NCBI GenBank assembly: GCA_025934375.1
Contig: JAICYD010000078.1
Span: 1-32,058 of the forward strand
Length of the DNA stretch: 32,058 nucleotides
Source: Streptosporangiaceae bacterium
Lineage (GTDB): Bacteria; Actinomycetota; Actinomycetes; Streptosporangiales; Streptosporangiaceae
Reading direction: 5' to 3'
The notes under the pieces were generated by a model that was given only the letters and a program-made list of their open reading frames with translations, had not been told where the DNA came from and searched no databases. Made by a program: the position numbers and the translations under genes. Positions 22,788 to 31,179 of the stretch are shown here, piece by piece. Positions within the stretch are counted from its first letter, which is position 1. Each line of letters opens with the position of its first letter.

Positions 22788-23551
22788 AGGCCCACGTCCA
22801 GCTGTTCCGGCATGACGGCGATGGTCGGCTGCTGTCGCATGCCCTCCTCATAGGCGGCATTGCAGGCTTGGAAGCAGTAGTGCCACTGCGCGTCTACGGC
22901 GTCGTACTCGTGTCCTGCCAATCGGAACCCGGGCATCCCCGCCATCCGCCGCAATCCGCCCGAGCCGGTCAGCACCTCGGCGAAGTCGTCCGCAGGCAGC
23001 CCGGCGAGGACCTCGGGCTTCGGGTCGGCGGAAACGTACCGGGTGCGCCGCAGCGCGTCGTTGCGGACGATCGAGTCGTCCTGCGGCTCGGCCACCTCGA
23101 TGGCGTCATCGGTGAAGACCACGGCGCTGCCACGCTCCCCGGGCCGGACCACGTCCGCCCGGTAGCCGATTTTGACGGCCACCGGGCGCATCCCGAGGTC
23201 GAGCTTGAGCACCTGGCTCGTGCTGTCCTCGCAGGTGCAGCTGACATAGCACGACATGCCCCGGTCACGCACGCAGTCGTAGCGCACCCGCTCCAGCCGC
23301 CGGCCGAGGCCGGCGCCCCGACTGCCGAGGTCCACCAGGAGGTTAGCGAGCCGGTAGAGCTTCCCCGTCCGGCTGGCCGAGGCGTAGCCGCAGACCCGGT
23401 CGTGTGCGGTCGCGATGACCTTGATCCGGCCGGTCGAAGCGACCTCAGCCAGGTAGTGGTACCGGTGGTACGACGCCCGGAAGAGTTCGTGGACGGCGGC
23501 CACCATGCCGGGTGGCAGGTCCGTCCCTGGCTCGTACACGGTCAGGTTCAT
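22784..23551 (-). CDS. GNAT-family acyltransferase
   Basis: This 255-residue protein has an N-terminal GNAT domain. The acetyl-CoA pyrophosphate loop is RGAGLGRRL (about residues 78-86), with the preceding strand LYRLANLLVDLGS and the following CYVSCTCEDSTSQVLKLDLGM, the usual motif-B position for an altered late strand. A further 110 residues after the GNAT core (from about 145) contain several Cys and His (WHYCFQACNAAY) and match nothing I know. The start at ATG 23551 overlaps the HAD gene stop (ATGA); the open frame further upstream is out of frame with HAD and not coding. It may acylate an amine of the product or an intermediate. Confidence 0.8.
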   Translation of the reverse strand: MNLTVYEPGTDLPPGMVAAVHELFRASYHRYHYLAEVASTGRIKVIATAHDRVCGYASASRTGKLYRLANLLVDLGSRGAGLGRRLERVRYDCVRDRGMSCYVSCTCEDSTSQVLKLDLGMRPVAVKIGYRADVVRPGERGSAVVFTDDAIEVAEPQDDSIVRNDALRRTRYVSADPKPEVLAGLPADDFAEVLTGSGGLRRMAGMPGFRLAGHEYDAVDAQWHYCFQACNAAYEEGMRQQPTIAVMPEQLDVGL

Positions 23552-24132
23552 CGGGCCAGCGCAGCGGCGAGCTGGTCGAACGAGGTGACGTCCCGGCCGT
23601 AGTGGATTGCGGTGAAGCCGGCCGCGCGTGCCGCGACAACGTTCGCCTCCCGGTCGTCGACGAACCACGCGCCGGCGGCGTCGGCGCCGAGCCGGCGCCG
23701 CATTTCCTGATAGATGGCCGGTTGCGGCTTGCGGACGCCGACGTCGGCGCTGATCACCCAGTCCCGGATTGACTCGGTAAGGCCGAAGCGCCGGCGCAGC
23801 AGCTCCGACCAGCGGGAAACGTCGTTGCTGAGGCACGCCAGCCGCACCCCGGCCGCGTCAGCGGCCTTCAGGAACTCGTGCACCCCGGGCGTCAACGTGT
23901 GCCGGGAGCAGTAGTCCTGGTCGTGTGCGGAACCGGCGACGCCGGTGGCCTCCCAGAAACCGACCGAGGTCAGCTCACCCAGGCTGGCCCTGCGGTAAGT
24001 CTTCTCGATGGCGGCGGTGGCCAGCCGGGAACCGTGCTCGCGGACGTAAGGCACCAGCAGCTCGGCGACGTCGTCGGCCGACTCGTAGAGCACCCCCATG
24101 GCGTCAAGGACGACGGAGGCGGGCTCAGGCAT
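23548..24132 (-). CDS. HAD-superfamily hydrolase with altered motif I
   Basis: This 194-residue HAD protein has a nucleophile Asp10 in VVLDAMGVLYE, motif II Ser102 in ACLSNDVSRWS, motif III Lys135 in VGVRKPQPAIY and motif IV Asp159-Asp160 in WFVDDREAN. The second Asp of the phosphatase DxD motif is Met12. In phosphatases that Asp acts as general acid/base, so this enzyme may not be a plain phosphatase; haloacid dehalogenases and some uncharacterised actinobacterial HADs also lack it. A helical cap (about 20-80) of the C1 type is present. Its start overlaps the stop of the HemN-like gene by eight bases. Confidence 0.83.
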   Translation of the reverse strand: MPEPASVVLDAMGVLYESADDVAELLVPYVREHGSRLATAAIEKTYRRASLGELTSVGFWEATGVAGSAHDQDYCSRHTLTPGVHEFLKAADAAGVRLACLSNDVSRWSELLRRRFGLTESIRDWVISADVGVRKPQPAIYQEMRRRLGADAAGAWFVDDREANVVAARAAGFTAIHYGRDVTSFDQLAAALAR

Positions 24133-25591
24133 ACCGATCCTGTTCGAAGAACATCCCGTACTTCATGCCCACGGCGGCCAGCTGCTCTTTGAACGAGGGC
24201 GAGTAGAAGGCGACGCTCAGCTCGTCGCCGAAGAAGTAGCCGAGCTCGGTCGGGCGCACCGCGGTGTCGGTCACCTCGAACAGCCCGTGCTGCTCGGCGT
24301 GCCGGATGGTGTCGCCGAGGACCTCGAGCGGATCGATGCCGAACTTGGCCGCGAACCCGGCCCGGGGGACGCCCGCGCTGGTGTGCACGCCAAGCACGAA
24401 GGTCTTGCGCATCAGCTCCTCGCGGCCCAGCGTCTGGCCCATCCAGGTCGGGTGCAGACCCTGGCGGACCTGAGTACCCCATTCGCCCAGCGACTTGGTG
24501 TTCCAGTAGAAGGTCGAGTTGAGGAAGCCGTACGAGCCGCAGCCCGCGCTCAGCAGCTGCGTCTGGTCCACGCCCCGCTTGAGCTCGGTCTGCTGCTGCA
24601 TCTTCTCGCGCGCCTTGGCGTACTTGTGGCTCTGCACCCGGACGTAGTCGGCGTCACCCATCATCAGGCCGTGCGCGAGCTGCATCCGCAGGCCGTCCTC
24701 GTAGGACGGATAGAGGTCCTGATCGAGTTTGGAGATGCGCTTCATCGGGTGCTGGCGCAGCCGATAGACGCTGACCGACTCGAGCTGCCAGGCGATGATC
24801 TGTTTCATCGTCTCGACCCAGGACGCGAGCGACTGCCCGGGAAGCGCGTAGATCAGGTCGACATTGATATTGTCAAATCCCGCACTGCGCATGTTCTCGA
24901 TGCTGCGCAGCGTCATGTCCGCGCCGTGCCGGCGCGCCATGATCTTGAGCACCCGGTCGTCCAGGCTCTCGACGCCGAGGTTCACCCGGTTTACGCCGTT
25001 GTCACGCAGGATCAGCAGTTTGTCGAGGTTCGCGTGGATCGTCTCGGGCGCGCACTCGAAGGTGACTTCCAAGTTGTCCTTGACCTTCAGGGAATGCAGA
25101 TAGCCCATAATCCGCTTGATCTGCCGCTCCTCCAGGATGGAGGGCGTGCCGCCGCCAAAGTGGACCGTCCCGATCGTCGCGTTCGGGTTGTAGCGGGCCA
25201 GCTTGTCGTCGATCTCCCGGATAAGAAGCTCGATGTACTCGTCCTTGTCGACCGGCGCGTTGCCGTTGTCGACGACCTTCGCGAAGTAGCAGTAGGAACA
25301 GATTCCACTGCAGTACGGGATGTGCAGGTACATGTTCAGCACGTCGGCCGGCGGTTCCAGCTCCGACCGGGCGAACATGGCGTCGTGCGGCACCGGCTCC
25401 AGTACGCGCACCGGCGGATAGCTGTAGATGAAGCAGTAGTCGCCACGCTTGTCGAAACCGGCCTCGGAGAGCCGGTTCCAGTCGATGCCCCGGTAAGCCG
25501 CCTCGACGGCATCGCCTACGGCCTCGTCCAGCCCGATACGGGCGTTGTCCTCCTGGATGCGCCGACGCAGGTCCTTCGCCGTAATGTGCAT
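24125..25591 (-). CDS. HemN-like radical SAM enzyme (possible class C methyltransferase/cyclopropanase)
   Basis: This 488-residue radical SAM enzyme carries the coproporphyrinogen-oxidase-like signature HIPYCSGICSYCYF with cluster ligands Cys94, Cys98 and Cys101. The SAM-binding GGGTPS lies at 146-151, and the blocks VNLGVESLDDRVLKIMARRH and NVDLIYALPGQ follow. The C-terminal HemN-like region contains GVHTSAGVPRAGF. In secondary-metabolite clusters such proteins (class C radical SAM methyltransferases) use two SAM molecules to methylate sp2 carbons or build cyclopropanes, as in CC-1065 and jawsamycin. True haem HemN is unlikely given the context. ATG 25591 follows the stop of the other radical SAM gene by ten bases. 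Confidence 0.88.
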   Translation of the reverse strand: MHITAKDLRRRIQEDNARIGLDEAVGDAVEAAYRGIDWNRLSEAGFDKRGDYCFIYSYPPVRVLEPVPHDAMFARSELEPPADVLNMYLHIPYCSGICSYCYFAKVVDNGNAPVDKDEYIELLIREIDDKLARYNPNATIGTVHFGGGTPSILEERQIKRIMGYLHSLKVKDNLEVTFECAPETIHANLDKLLILRDNGVNRVNLGVESLDDRVLKIMARRHGADMTLRSIENMRSAGFDNINVDLIYALPGQSLASWVETMKQIIAWQLESVSVYRLRQHPMKRISKLDQDLYPSYEDGLRMQLAHGLMMGDADYVRVQSHKYAKAREKMQQQTELKRGVDQTQLLSAGCGSYGFLNSTFYWNTKSLGEWGTQVRQGLHPTWMGQTLGREELMRKTFVLGVHTSAGVPRAGFAAKFGIDPLEVLGDTIRHAEQHGLFEVTDTAVRPTELGYFFGDELSVAFYSPSFKEQLAAVGMKYGMFFEQDRYA

Positions 25592-25601
25592 GTCGAGTCC
25601 C

Positions 25602-27215
25602 TCAGTCCGTACAGATCGACAACGAGTAGTTGCGCTGACGTTTCAAAGCGATTTCTTTCCATTCCGACTTGACCTCGTAGCCGCCGATCAGCGCCTTGTA
25701 CGTGTCAGTCGGAGCCGGCACCCAGAACAACGGGTAAGCGTCCTTGAGGAACTTGACCGCGTCCGGCACGGCGTTGTGCCGGCTGATGGTGTCGAGGAGG
25801 AAGAAGGGATCGGTTCCGGCGAAGCCGATGCCGAGGTCGCTGCAGGCCCGCGAGAGCCGCTCGACCCGCTCTACCACTAGGTCGGCATCCGGCAGTGAGC
25901 CGTCCGAGTTCTGATACTGCCACCAGCCGGAGTCGAAGGTGGTCAGCTGGATGCCGAACTCCTCGGGAGCGCGTGCGATCGGCGTCTCAGGGGGCAGGTA
26001 GAACGGGTTAATCCGGACCGAGTGGATCGCGTCGACATTCGCCGCGAGGAAGTCAATGGTCCGCTCGATGTCGTCGGCGATCTCGCCCGGGAAGCCGACC
26101 AGGAAGTTGACATGGTTCCAGATGTCCTTGGCCGCGGCATGGCGCAGCGTCATCGACATCGTCGGCACGTCGTAGTCCTTGCGCATTAGGTCGAGCAGCC
26201 GCTGCGAGCCGGACTCGACGCCGTACCGGGCGAGGCGTCCGCCGTTCTGGCGGATGCGCCTGAAATCCTCCGCCTCGAGCCGGTCCGCGCGGATGTAGGT
26301 GAACCAGTTAGTGGCGCCGCCCCCGCCGCGGGCCTCAAGCTCGTCGAGGAAGCGCAGCAGGTATTTGCGGGATGGGTTGAGCTCGTTCGTCATGAAGTTG
26401 AGCTGGTCGACCTCGGTCTGGGCCAGGTCGGCGAACGATTCGATGGCCATCTTGGGCGGGGTCAAGACCGCCCGGCTGCCGGCCGCGACCCGGCAGAACG
26501 CGCACCGGAAGTTGCACTGCTTGTCCCAGACGTACAGGTGGGCGCGCCTCGTCGGCGTCGGGTTCTTGTAGGTCGAGATGCCAAAGTCCTCATACTGCTC
26601 CCAGGGCACCCAGTCGTAGACCGGCTGCGGGGGCAGCGATTTGGCTACCTTCCGCGGGCCAGCGATAATCGCGCCGCCTGAGGTAGCGTTGGTGGTGAAG
26701 CTGTTCGGGATTGTCTCCGGTGCGGCGCGTTCGACGAAGGCGGTCGTCGACTCCCAGCCGTCGCCCACGGTGACCGTGACAGAGCCATACGGGGCAAGTG
26801 CATGGATCGCCTCAGCGGCCGACCGCTCGGTCCAAAACTGGCCGCCGAATATGACTCGCATGCCGTGCGCCAAGGCCAGCCGGGCCAGTAGCAAGGCGGA
26901 GGCACTCTGCTCGAAACCCATGACGGAGATGCCAAGGACCTCCGCGCCGCTCGATCCGCCGATGATCTGCCAGAGTTGCTCCCCATAGGCGTGGATCGGC
27001 GCGGCCAGGTCCGGCGAGAGCACGTCTGAGGCTGACAGCACGCCGTCGTACAGCAGCACATCCTCGCCTTTCAGGCGAAGACCGGCGAGCTCCATCTCGA
27101 GGTCGAATACCTCGGCGTCATGGCCGCTCTGGCGCAGGCTCGCCGCCAGCAGTGAAATCCCCACCGGCGGGTATGGAATGATTCGCTTGGCAGAAGGAGC
27201 AAAGGCGAGCTTCAA
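25602..27215 (-). CDS. B12-binding-domain radical SAM protein
   Basis: This 537-residue enzyme has an N-terminal Rossmann-like cobalamin-binding region (about 1-190), opening with YPPVGISLLAASLRQSGHD as in this class. A radical SAM core follows, with the cluster ligands in QCNFRCAFC (Cys234, Cys238, Cys241). It then shows YGVESGSQRLLDLMRK and NHVNFLVGFPGE. Such enzymes typically methylate unactivated carbons or phosphinates, though some rearrange rings. I prefer the TTG at 27215 (LKLAFAPSAKR) because GGGGGA lies five bases upstream and the protein then begins as the family does. An ATG at 27248 would add 11 residues with no Shine-Dalgarno. It is the first gene of the tightly packed tailoring operon. 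Confidence 0.88.
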   Translation of the reverse strand: MKLAFAPSAKRIIPYPPVGISLLAASLRQSGHDAEVFDLEMELAGLRLKGEDVLLYDGVLSASDVLSPDLAAPIHAYGEQLWQIIGGSSGAEVLGISVMGFEQSASALLLARLALAHGMRVIFGGQFWTERSAAEAIHALAPYGSVTVTVGDGWESTTAFVERAAPETIPNSFTTNATSGGAIIAGPRKVAKSLPPQPVYDWVPWEQYEDFGISTYKNPTPTRRAHLYVWDKQCNFRCAFCRVAAGSRAVLTPPKMAIESFADLAQTEVDQLNFMTNELNPSRKYLLRFLDELEARGGGGATNWFTYIRADRLEAEDFRRIRQNGGRLARYGVESGSQRLLDLMRKDYDVPTMSMTLRHAAAKDIWNHVNFLVGFPGEIADDIERTIDFLAANVDAIHSVRINPFYLPPETPIARAPEEFGIQLTTFDSGWWQYQNSDGSLPDADLVVERVERLSRACSDLGIGFAGTDPFFLLDTISRHNAVPDAVKFLKDAYPLFWVPAPTDTYKALIGGYEVKSEWKEIALKRQRNYSLSICTD

Positions 27216-28058
27216 TGCTATCCCCCGGACGATGGGCCTTGAACACATAACGGAGTGATCCGCGCGGGGTTGCCTTTTACGGAGGCACGCTAGGTGGCGC
27301 GGGTTAATGTGGCACGTCTTCGTGCCGACACCCTATTTCGGGCAGAACGGTTCATCCAGATATGCGAATAATCCCTTTTCGGGCGTCGTCGCCCCGACTA
27401 GCCGTGAACTCTATCGCCGGCGAAAGCTCGCCAACCTCCACTGATCAAAGCGTTTGACCAGCTCAGGTGGCCTCGAGAAGCCATCCCCATACCTAATGAA
27501 CGCTGATCGGGTCCTCGGCAGAGGCCGCATGCTGGAGTCAATCAAGTGGCCGTGAAAGCGCGAACCAACTTCGGCGAGATCGATAGGTGCCTTGCACACG
27601 CCACGGCCTGCTACAGACCCGCTGAAGCCTTCCCCTTGGGAGATTGTGCCCTCGGTAGGGAACTTCTCCTGGTTGACGATCCACTTCGAAAGCCTAGATC
27701 TACCAGCCAACCTCGCACTTCGGACGTGACGTATCCACCTGTTGTTCATCGGCTAGACCGACTATGGTCACATTAATATCAAGTTCGCTGTTGGTTGTCA
27801 CCACTTTTGGTTGGATAATTTTCGATCACCGGGGATCGTCGTTGGCTGAGCTGGAAAAATTACGAACAGTTATGTCGATCGACGTCGAAAGCCGACGCCG
27901 CCGACCGGCCGCAAGGCCTGCCGCGCACGCGGTGGCGCGGGTGTTCGGTCTGTTCTCTTGCGGGCTTGCGGCGTGCCGTGATGCTGGTGCTCCCTCCGGT
28001 GTGGGTGGGTTTGAGGTGTTTCGCCTTATCCATCGGTGTCCGGAGCCGGTAAGCTAGC
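27216..28058. other. Long intergenic region before the radical SAM operon
   Basis: About 840 bases separate the NRPS gene from the operon led by the B12 radical SAM gene. It must hold the operon promoter (minus), but no clear -35/-10 pair is seen close to the gene. GGCACG and CGTGCC (27311-27326) form a six-base stem with a four-base loop. Near 27760-27830 there is an AT-rich island with a possible plus-strand pair TTGGTT (27791-27796) and GATAAT (27814-27819), 17 bases apart, followed by no supported gene. Short open frames on both strands show no family signature and no small peptide with a plausible Shine-Dalgarno. Confidence 0.5.
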
Positions 28059-28090
28059 AGCCGGCATTCAGCGTCAAAGGGATGCCGGCT
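28059..28090 (-). terminator. Hairpin, probable terminator after the NRPS gene
   Basis: AGCCGGCAT (28059-28067) and ATGCCGGCT (28082-28090) form a perfect nine-base stem with a 14-base loop. There is no U-tract, which is common for actinobacterial terminators. The currently open NRPS frame ends inside the loop (28074-28076), whereas a frame-corrected NRPS would end at 28165, leaving the hairpin fully in the 3' untranslated region. Confidence 0.6.
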
Positions 28091-31000
28091 CGGTTATCGC
28101 ATTCGTGTGGCTGTGAGCTCTGGATTCCAGTCGGGGCAGGCCGGGTTCGACGAGCGCCAGCGGCCTAGTTTTCAAAGAGCGCCGACAACTCCGCCAGTGC
28201 AGTCCCGTTATCCGAACGCGGAATAACGCGGAAGGCTCACTGAGGGCCAGGCGCCAACGGGCGATCAAGTCGGCCACCTGCGGAGCGTCTACCGCGCCCG
28301 CGTCATGGTCCAACCATCCGACGATCTGGTCTCCTCGGTCGTCCAGGTTCAGGACCACGTCAAACCGGGTCACCTCCGGGATGCCGACGTCCAAGATCAG
28401 TTCTGCTCGCGTGGCCTCGGACAACTGCCACTCGCGCGGGCCGGGAGGCTGGAGTGTGAACATCATCTGGGCAACCGGGTGGTGCCTGCCGCCCCGGTCG
28501 ACCCGCAGGAGCCGGAGGACCTCGGATAGGGGCACGGCTCGCTGCCGCAAGGCCCCGCCAACGGCTTGCTGGGTGAGTTCGGCCAGAGCGGCCAAGCTCT
28601 CCGCGCCGGTCGCCAACGGCAACAGGACGGTGTTGAGGAACAAGCCGACACAGCTGGCCTCCTCGGCCGTCACCCGGGTAGAAATCGGCACCCCCATGCA
28701 CACCTCGGCGCCTTCCTCGGCGAACAGGGATGCCCACGCGGCCAGCAGCACGGCGAACGGGGTCGCGCGGGCATCGGTGGCCCGCTTGCGGACCGCGTTG
28801 ACCTCCGCCGCGTCTAGCACCACCGGAACCCGACGGAGCGCCGGCATCGGATCGCGCTTGCGGCCCCACGACAGAGGTGGTCGGGCAGCCGCCGGCCTCA
28901 GGCGCTCCACCCAATCGGAGAGATGGCTCTCGACCGAGGGCAACTGCCACGGCTGGATCGCGTGCGGCGGCTCATCCCCGCGATAGAGAGCGGCGAACTC
29001 CTCGAACAGCAACGCGACCGACCAGCCGTCGCAGCTGGCGTGGTGTAGCCGGAACAGCATGCGGTGGTGCTGGTCACCGAGCCGGATGAGGTCTACCAAC
29101 GGCGTCGCGACCGCACCAAACTCGTAGCGCTCGGCCAGCCGCCGTCGGCGCAGCGCCACGAGGTCGACCGACTCGGTATAGGTGACTTCGGGCAGTGCCG
29201 AGGCCACGTACTGCTGAGTCATGTGCCGCCCGACGAAGTCATAGCGAGCGTGCAGAGCCGCATGCCGGCGTGTGAGCGCTCGGACGGCCAGCTCGGCCGC
29301 GGTCGCATCGAACGCTCCGGTGATGTCGAGCTCAGCCAGTACCCAGTGCGACGGCCCAGTTCCCGCGAGCATCTCGTCGACAAAGATCTGCTGCTGCATC
29401 ACACTCACCGGCTGTGGCCCGGCGGGTTCATCGCCCGCCCGGCTGGGCACGGGCGGGCTGTCCGCCACGATCTCGGCCAGATGCTCCAGCGACGTGGCGG
29501 CCAACAGCCGATCCGTCGCCACGAGCACCCCCAGCTCCCGGGCGATCCGCGCCGACACGCGCGCCGCGGCAAGGGAGTCCACCCCCGCCGCCCGCAGATT
29601 CTCGACCTGCCCGTCGCCAAGTTCGAGCTCCGCCTGCCAGATCGCCGCGAGGCCGTCCACCCCTGGAGAAATCGAAGGAGACGCGAGGTCGACCAGCGCC
29701 GCGCGGTCCAGCTTCCCGCTCGGTGTAGTGGGCAGCGCGGGCAGCCGCAGAATTTTGTGCGGCACCAGATGACCGGGCAGCGATTCGGCCATTCGCCTGC
29801 GGATCAGATCGGTGTCGAGCCGACCGGTGACGAAGCCGACGAGCCGGGTACCCGCGCCGGCGTCCGCACGCGCCACCACGGCCGCTTCGCGCACCTCCGG
29901 GAATTCCAACAGGGCGCGTTCGATCTCGGCCGGCTCCACCCGGACGCCGTTCACCTTCACCTGATCGTCGCTGCGGCCCAGGTAGTGCAGATGCCCGTCA
30001 CGCCACTGAACGACGTCTCCGGTCGCATACATGATGCCGGCCCCACCAGGCTCGGGCCGGAACCTCTTCCTTGTCAGCTCCGGCTGCCCGATGTATCCGT
30101 GTGCCACCGCGATGCCGGCGACATGCAACTCACCCGGCTCACCCGCAGGCACCGGATCGCCCTCGGCGTCCAGCACGTGCAGCCGAACCCTGTCGACTGC
30201 GTTGCCGATCGGCGGCAGCAGTGGCCAGTCTTCAGGATCTGCGGGAAGTAGGTACCGGGTGCAGACATGCGTCTCGGTGGGCCCATAGTGGTTAACGAGT
30301 CGGCACCCGGGCAGGCCGGCGAACAGTCGCTTGATCCGGTCGTCGCAGCGCAGTTGCTCGCCCGCGGTGATCACTTCACGCAGCGGCGGTGCGCCGTCAG
30401 CCAACTCCTCGGCGAACAGGGCCAGCGTCTGCAGCATAACGAATGGCAGATAGAGCCGGGCGACCCGCTCCTGGGCCAGCACCTTCCACAGAAGCACCGG
30501 ATCCCGGCGCTCCTCGTCGGTGAGGCAGAGCAGCACGCCGCCGGCCGTCAGGGTGGCGAAGATCTCCTGAAAAGAGACATCGAACGATATTGGGGCAAAC
30601 TGCGCAGTGACCTCACCCGCGCCGACCCCTGAGTCGCGGAGCTGCCACTCAACGAGGTTGGCGAGGGCGCCATGCGTCTGCATCACGCCTTTTGGCACCC
30701 CGGTCGATCCGGAGGTGAACATGACGTAGGCGATGTCGCCCGTCGCGACGGCGAGGCCATCGCCGACCGTGCGTCCGACGTGCGTTTCGTCTAGGGAGAT
30801 GAGCGTCCGCGAGCCGACCAGCGCCTCGGCGCCTTCGCGGTGCCCGACCAGCACTTCGGCGCCGGCCTGCCGCAGCATGTATTCCAGCCGCTGCCGCGGA
30901 TAAGCTGCGTCGAGCGGCAGATAGGCACCGCCGGCCCGCAGGATGCCGAGGACGCCGACGGCCAGATCAGGGGAGCGCCGAGGACAGAGGCCGATGACGT

Positions 31001-31172
31001 CGCCGGGTCGCATCCCATGGTCGCGCAATTGTGCGGCGAGCACGCCAGAGCGGCGCCACAGTTGCCCGTAGCTCATCGATTCCGCGCGCCCCCGCACGGC
31101 CAACCGATCCGGATCCTGACTCACCTGAAGGTGAACGAGATCGACAACGTTCCGAACAGAGACGTCGCTCAA
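28074..31172 (-). CDS. Three-domain NRPS (A-T-C), predicted proline-type adenylation
   Basis: This NRPS of 1032 residues as read has three domains. Adenylation (about 10-500) has A3 FTSGSTGVPKGV, A5 NHYGPTETH, A8 GRSDDQVKVNGVRVEP and Lys487 in PSGKLDR. The carrier (505-575) has Ser533 in AGVDSLAA. Condensation (590-985) has the catalytic HHASCDG at 710-716. Pocket residues against GrsA are D-V-Q-Y-I-A-H-V-C-K (Asp198, Val199, Gln202, Tyr241, Ile268, Ala270, His295, Val303, Cys304, Lys487), closest to the proline code DVQLIAHVVK. With C last, the protein should donate its residue to an acceptor on another carrier. The start is TTG 31172 with GGAGG seven bases upstream. The last 49 or so residues look out of frame after a 10-base tandem repeat; in another frame the gene would end at 28165 with a natural-looking tail. 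Confidence 0.92.
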   Translation of the reverse strand: MSDVSVRNVVDLVHLQVSQDPDRLAVRGRAESMSYGQLWRRSGVLAAQLRDHGMRPGDVIGLCPRRSPDLAVGVLGILRAGGAYLPLDAAYPRQRLEYMLRQAGAEVLVGHREGAEALVGSRTLISLDETHVGRTVGDGLAVATGDIAYVMFTSGSTGVPKGVMQTHGALANLVEWQLRDSGVGAGEVTAQFAPISFDVSFQEIFATLTAGGVLLCLTDEERRDPVLLWKVLAQERVARLYLPFVMLQTLALFAEELADGAPPLREVITAGEQLRCDDRIKRLFAGLPGCRLVNHYGPTETHVCTRYLLPADPEDWPLLPPIGNAVDRVRLHVLDAEGDPVPAGEPGELHVAGIAVAHGYIGQPELTRKRFRPEPGGAGIMYATGDVVQWRDGHLHYLGRSDDQVKVNGVRVEPAEIERALLEFPEVREAAVVARADAGAGTRLVGFVTGRLDTDLIRRRMAESLPGHLVPHKILRLPALPTTPSGKLDRAALVDLASPSISPGVDGLAAIWQAELELGDGQVENLRAAGVDSLAAARVSARIARELGVLVATDRLLAATSLEHLAEIVADSPPVPSRAGDEPAGPQPVSVMQQQIFVDEMLAGTGPSHWVLAELDITGAFDATAAELAVRALTRRHAALHARYDFVGRHMTQQYVASALPEVTYTESVDLVALRRRRLAERYEFGAVATPLVDLIRLGDQHHRMLFRLHHASCDGWSVALLFEEFAALYRGDEPPHAIQPWQLPSVESHLSDWVERLRPAAARPPLSWGRKRDPMPALRRVPVVLDAAEVNAVRKRATDARATPFAVLLAAWASLFAEEGAEVCMGVPISTRVTAEEASCVGLFLNTVLLPLATGAESLAALAELTQQAVGGALRQRAVPLSEVLRLLRVDRGGRHHPVAQMMFTLQPPGPREWQLSEATRAELILDVGIPEVTRFDVVLNLDDRGDQIVGWLDHDAGAVDAPQVADLIARWRLALSEPSALFRVRITGLHWRSCRRSLKTRPLALVEPGLPRLESRAHSHTNAITEPASL
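28214..28233. repeat. 10-base tandem duplication at the NRPS 3' end
   Basis: GAACGCGGAA (28214-28223) is followed directly by TAACGCGGAA (28224-28233), one mismatch in ten. It lies exactly where the NRPS reading frame stops looking like a condensation-domain C-terminus, and its length is not a multiple of three. Confidence 0.7.
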
Positions 31173-31179
31173 TGTTCCG

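Noticed and set aside
24098..25672. 524-residue open frame on the plus strand opposite the HemN-like gene
   Set aside because: It is antisense to a gene with clear radical SAM motifs; its composition is the mirror pattern expected in high-GC DNA and no family is seen.
27411..27776. Short open frames on both strands in the gap before the radical SAM operon, considered as a precursor peptide for the PqqD-like protein
   Set aside because: No Shine-Dalgarno, no leader/core pattern, and both strands read equally open.
27764..28057. 97-residue plus-strand open frame starting near the AT-rich island
   Set aside because: Starts with a hydrophobic stretch but has no Shine-Dalgarno and turns into Arg/Pro-rich sequence with no recognisable family.
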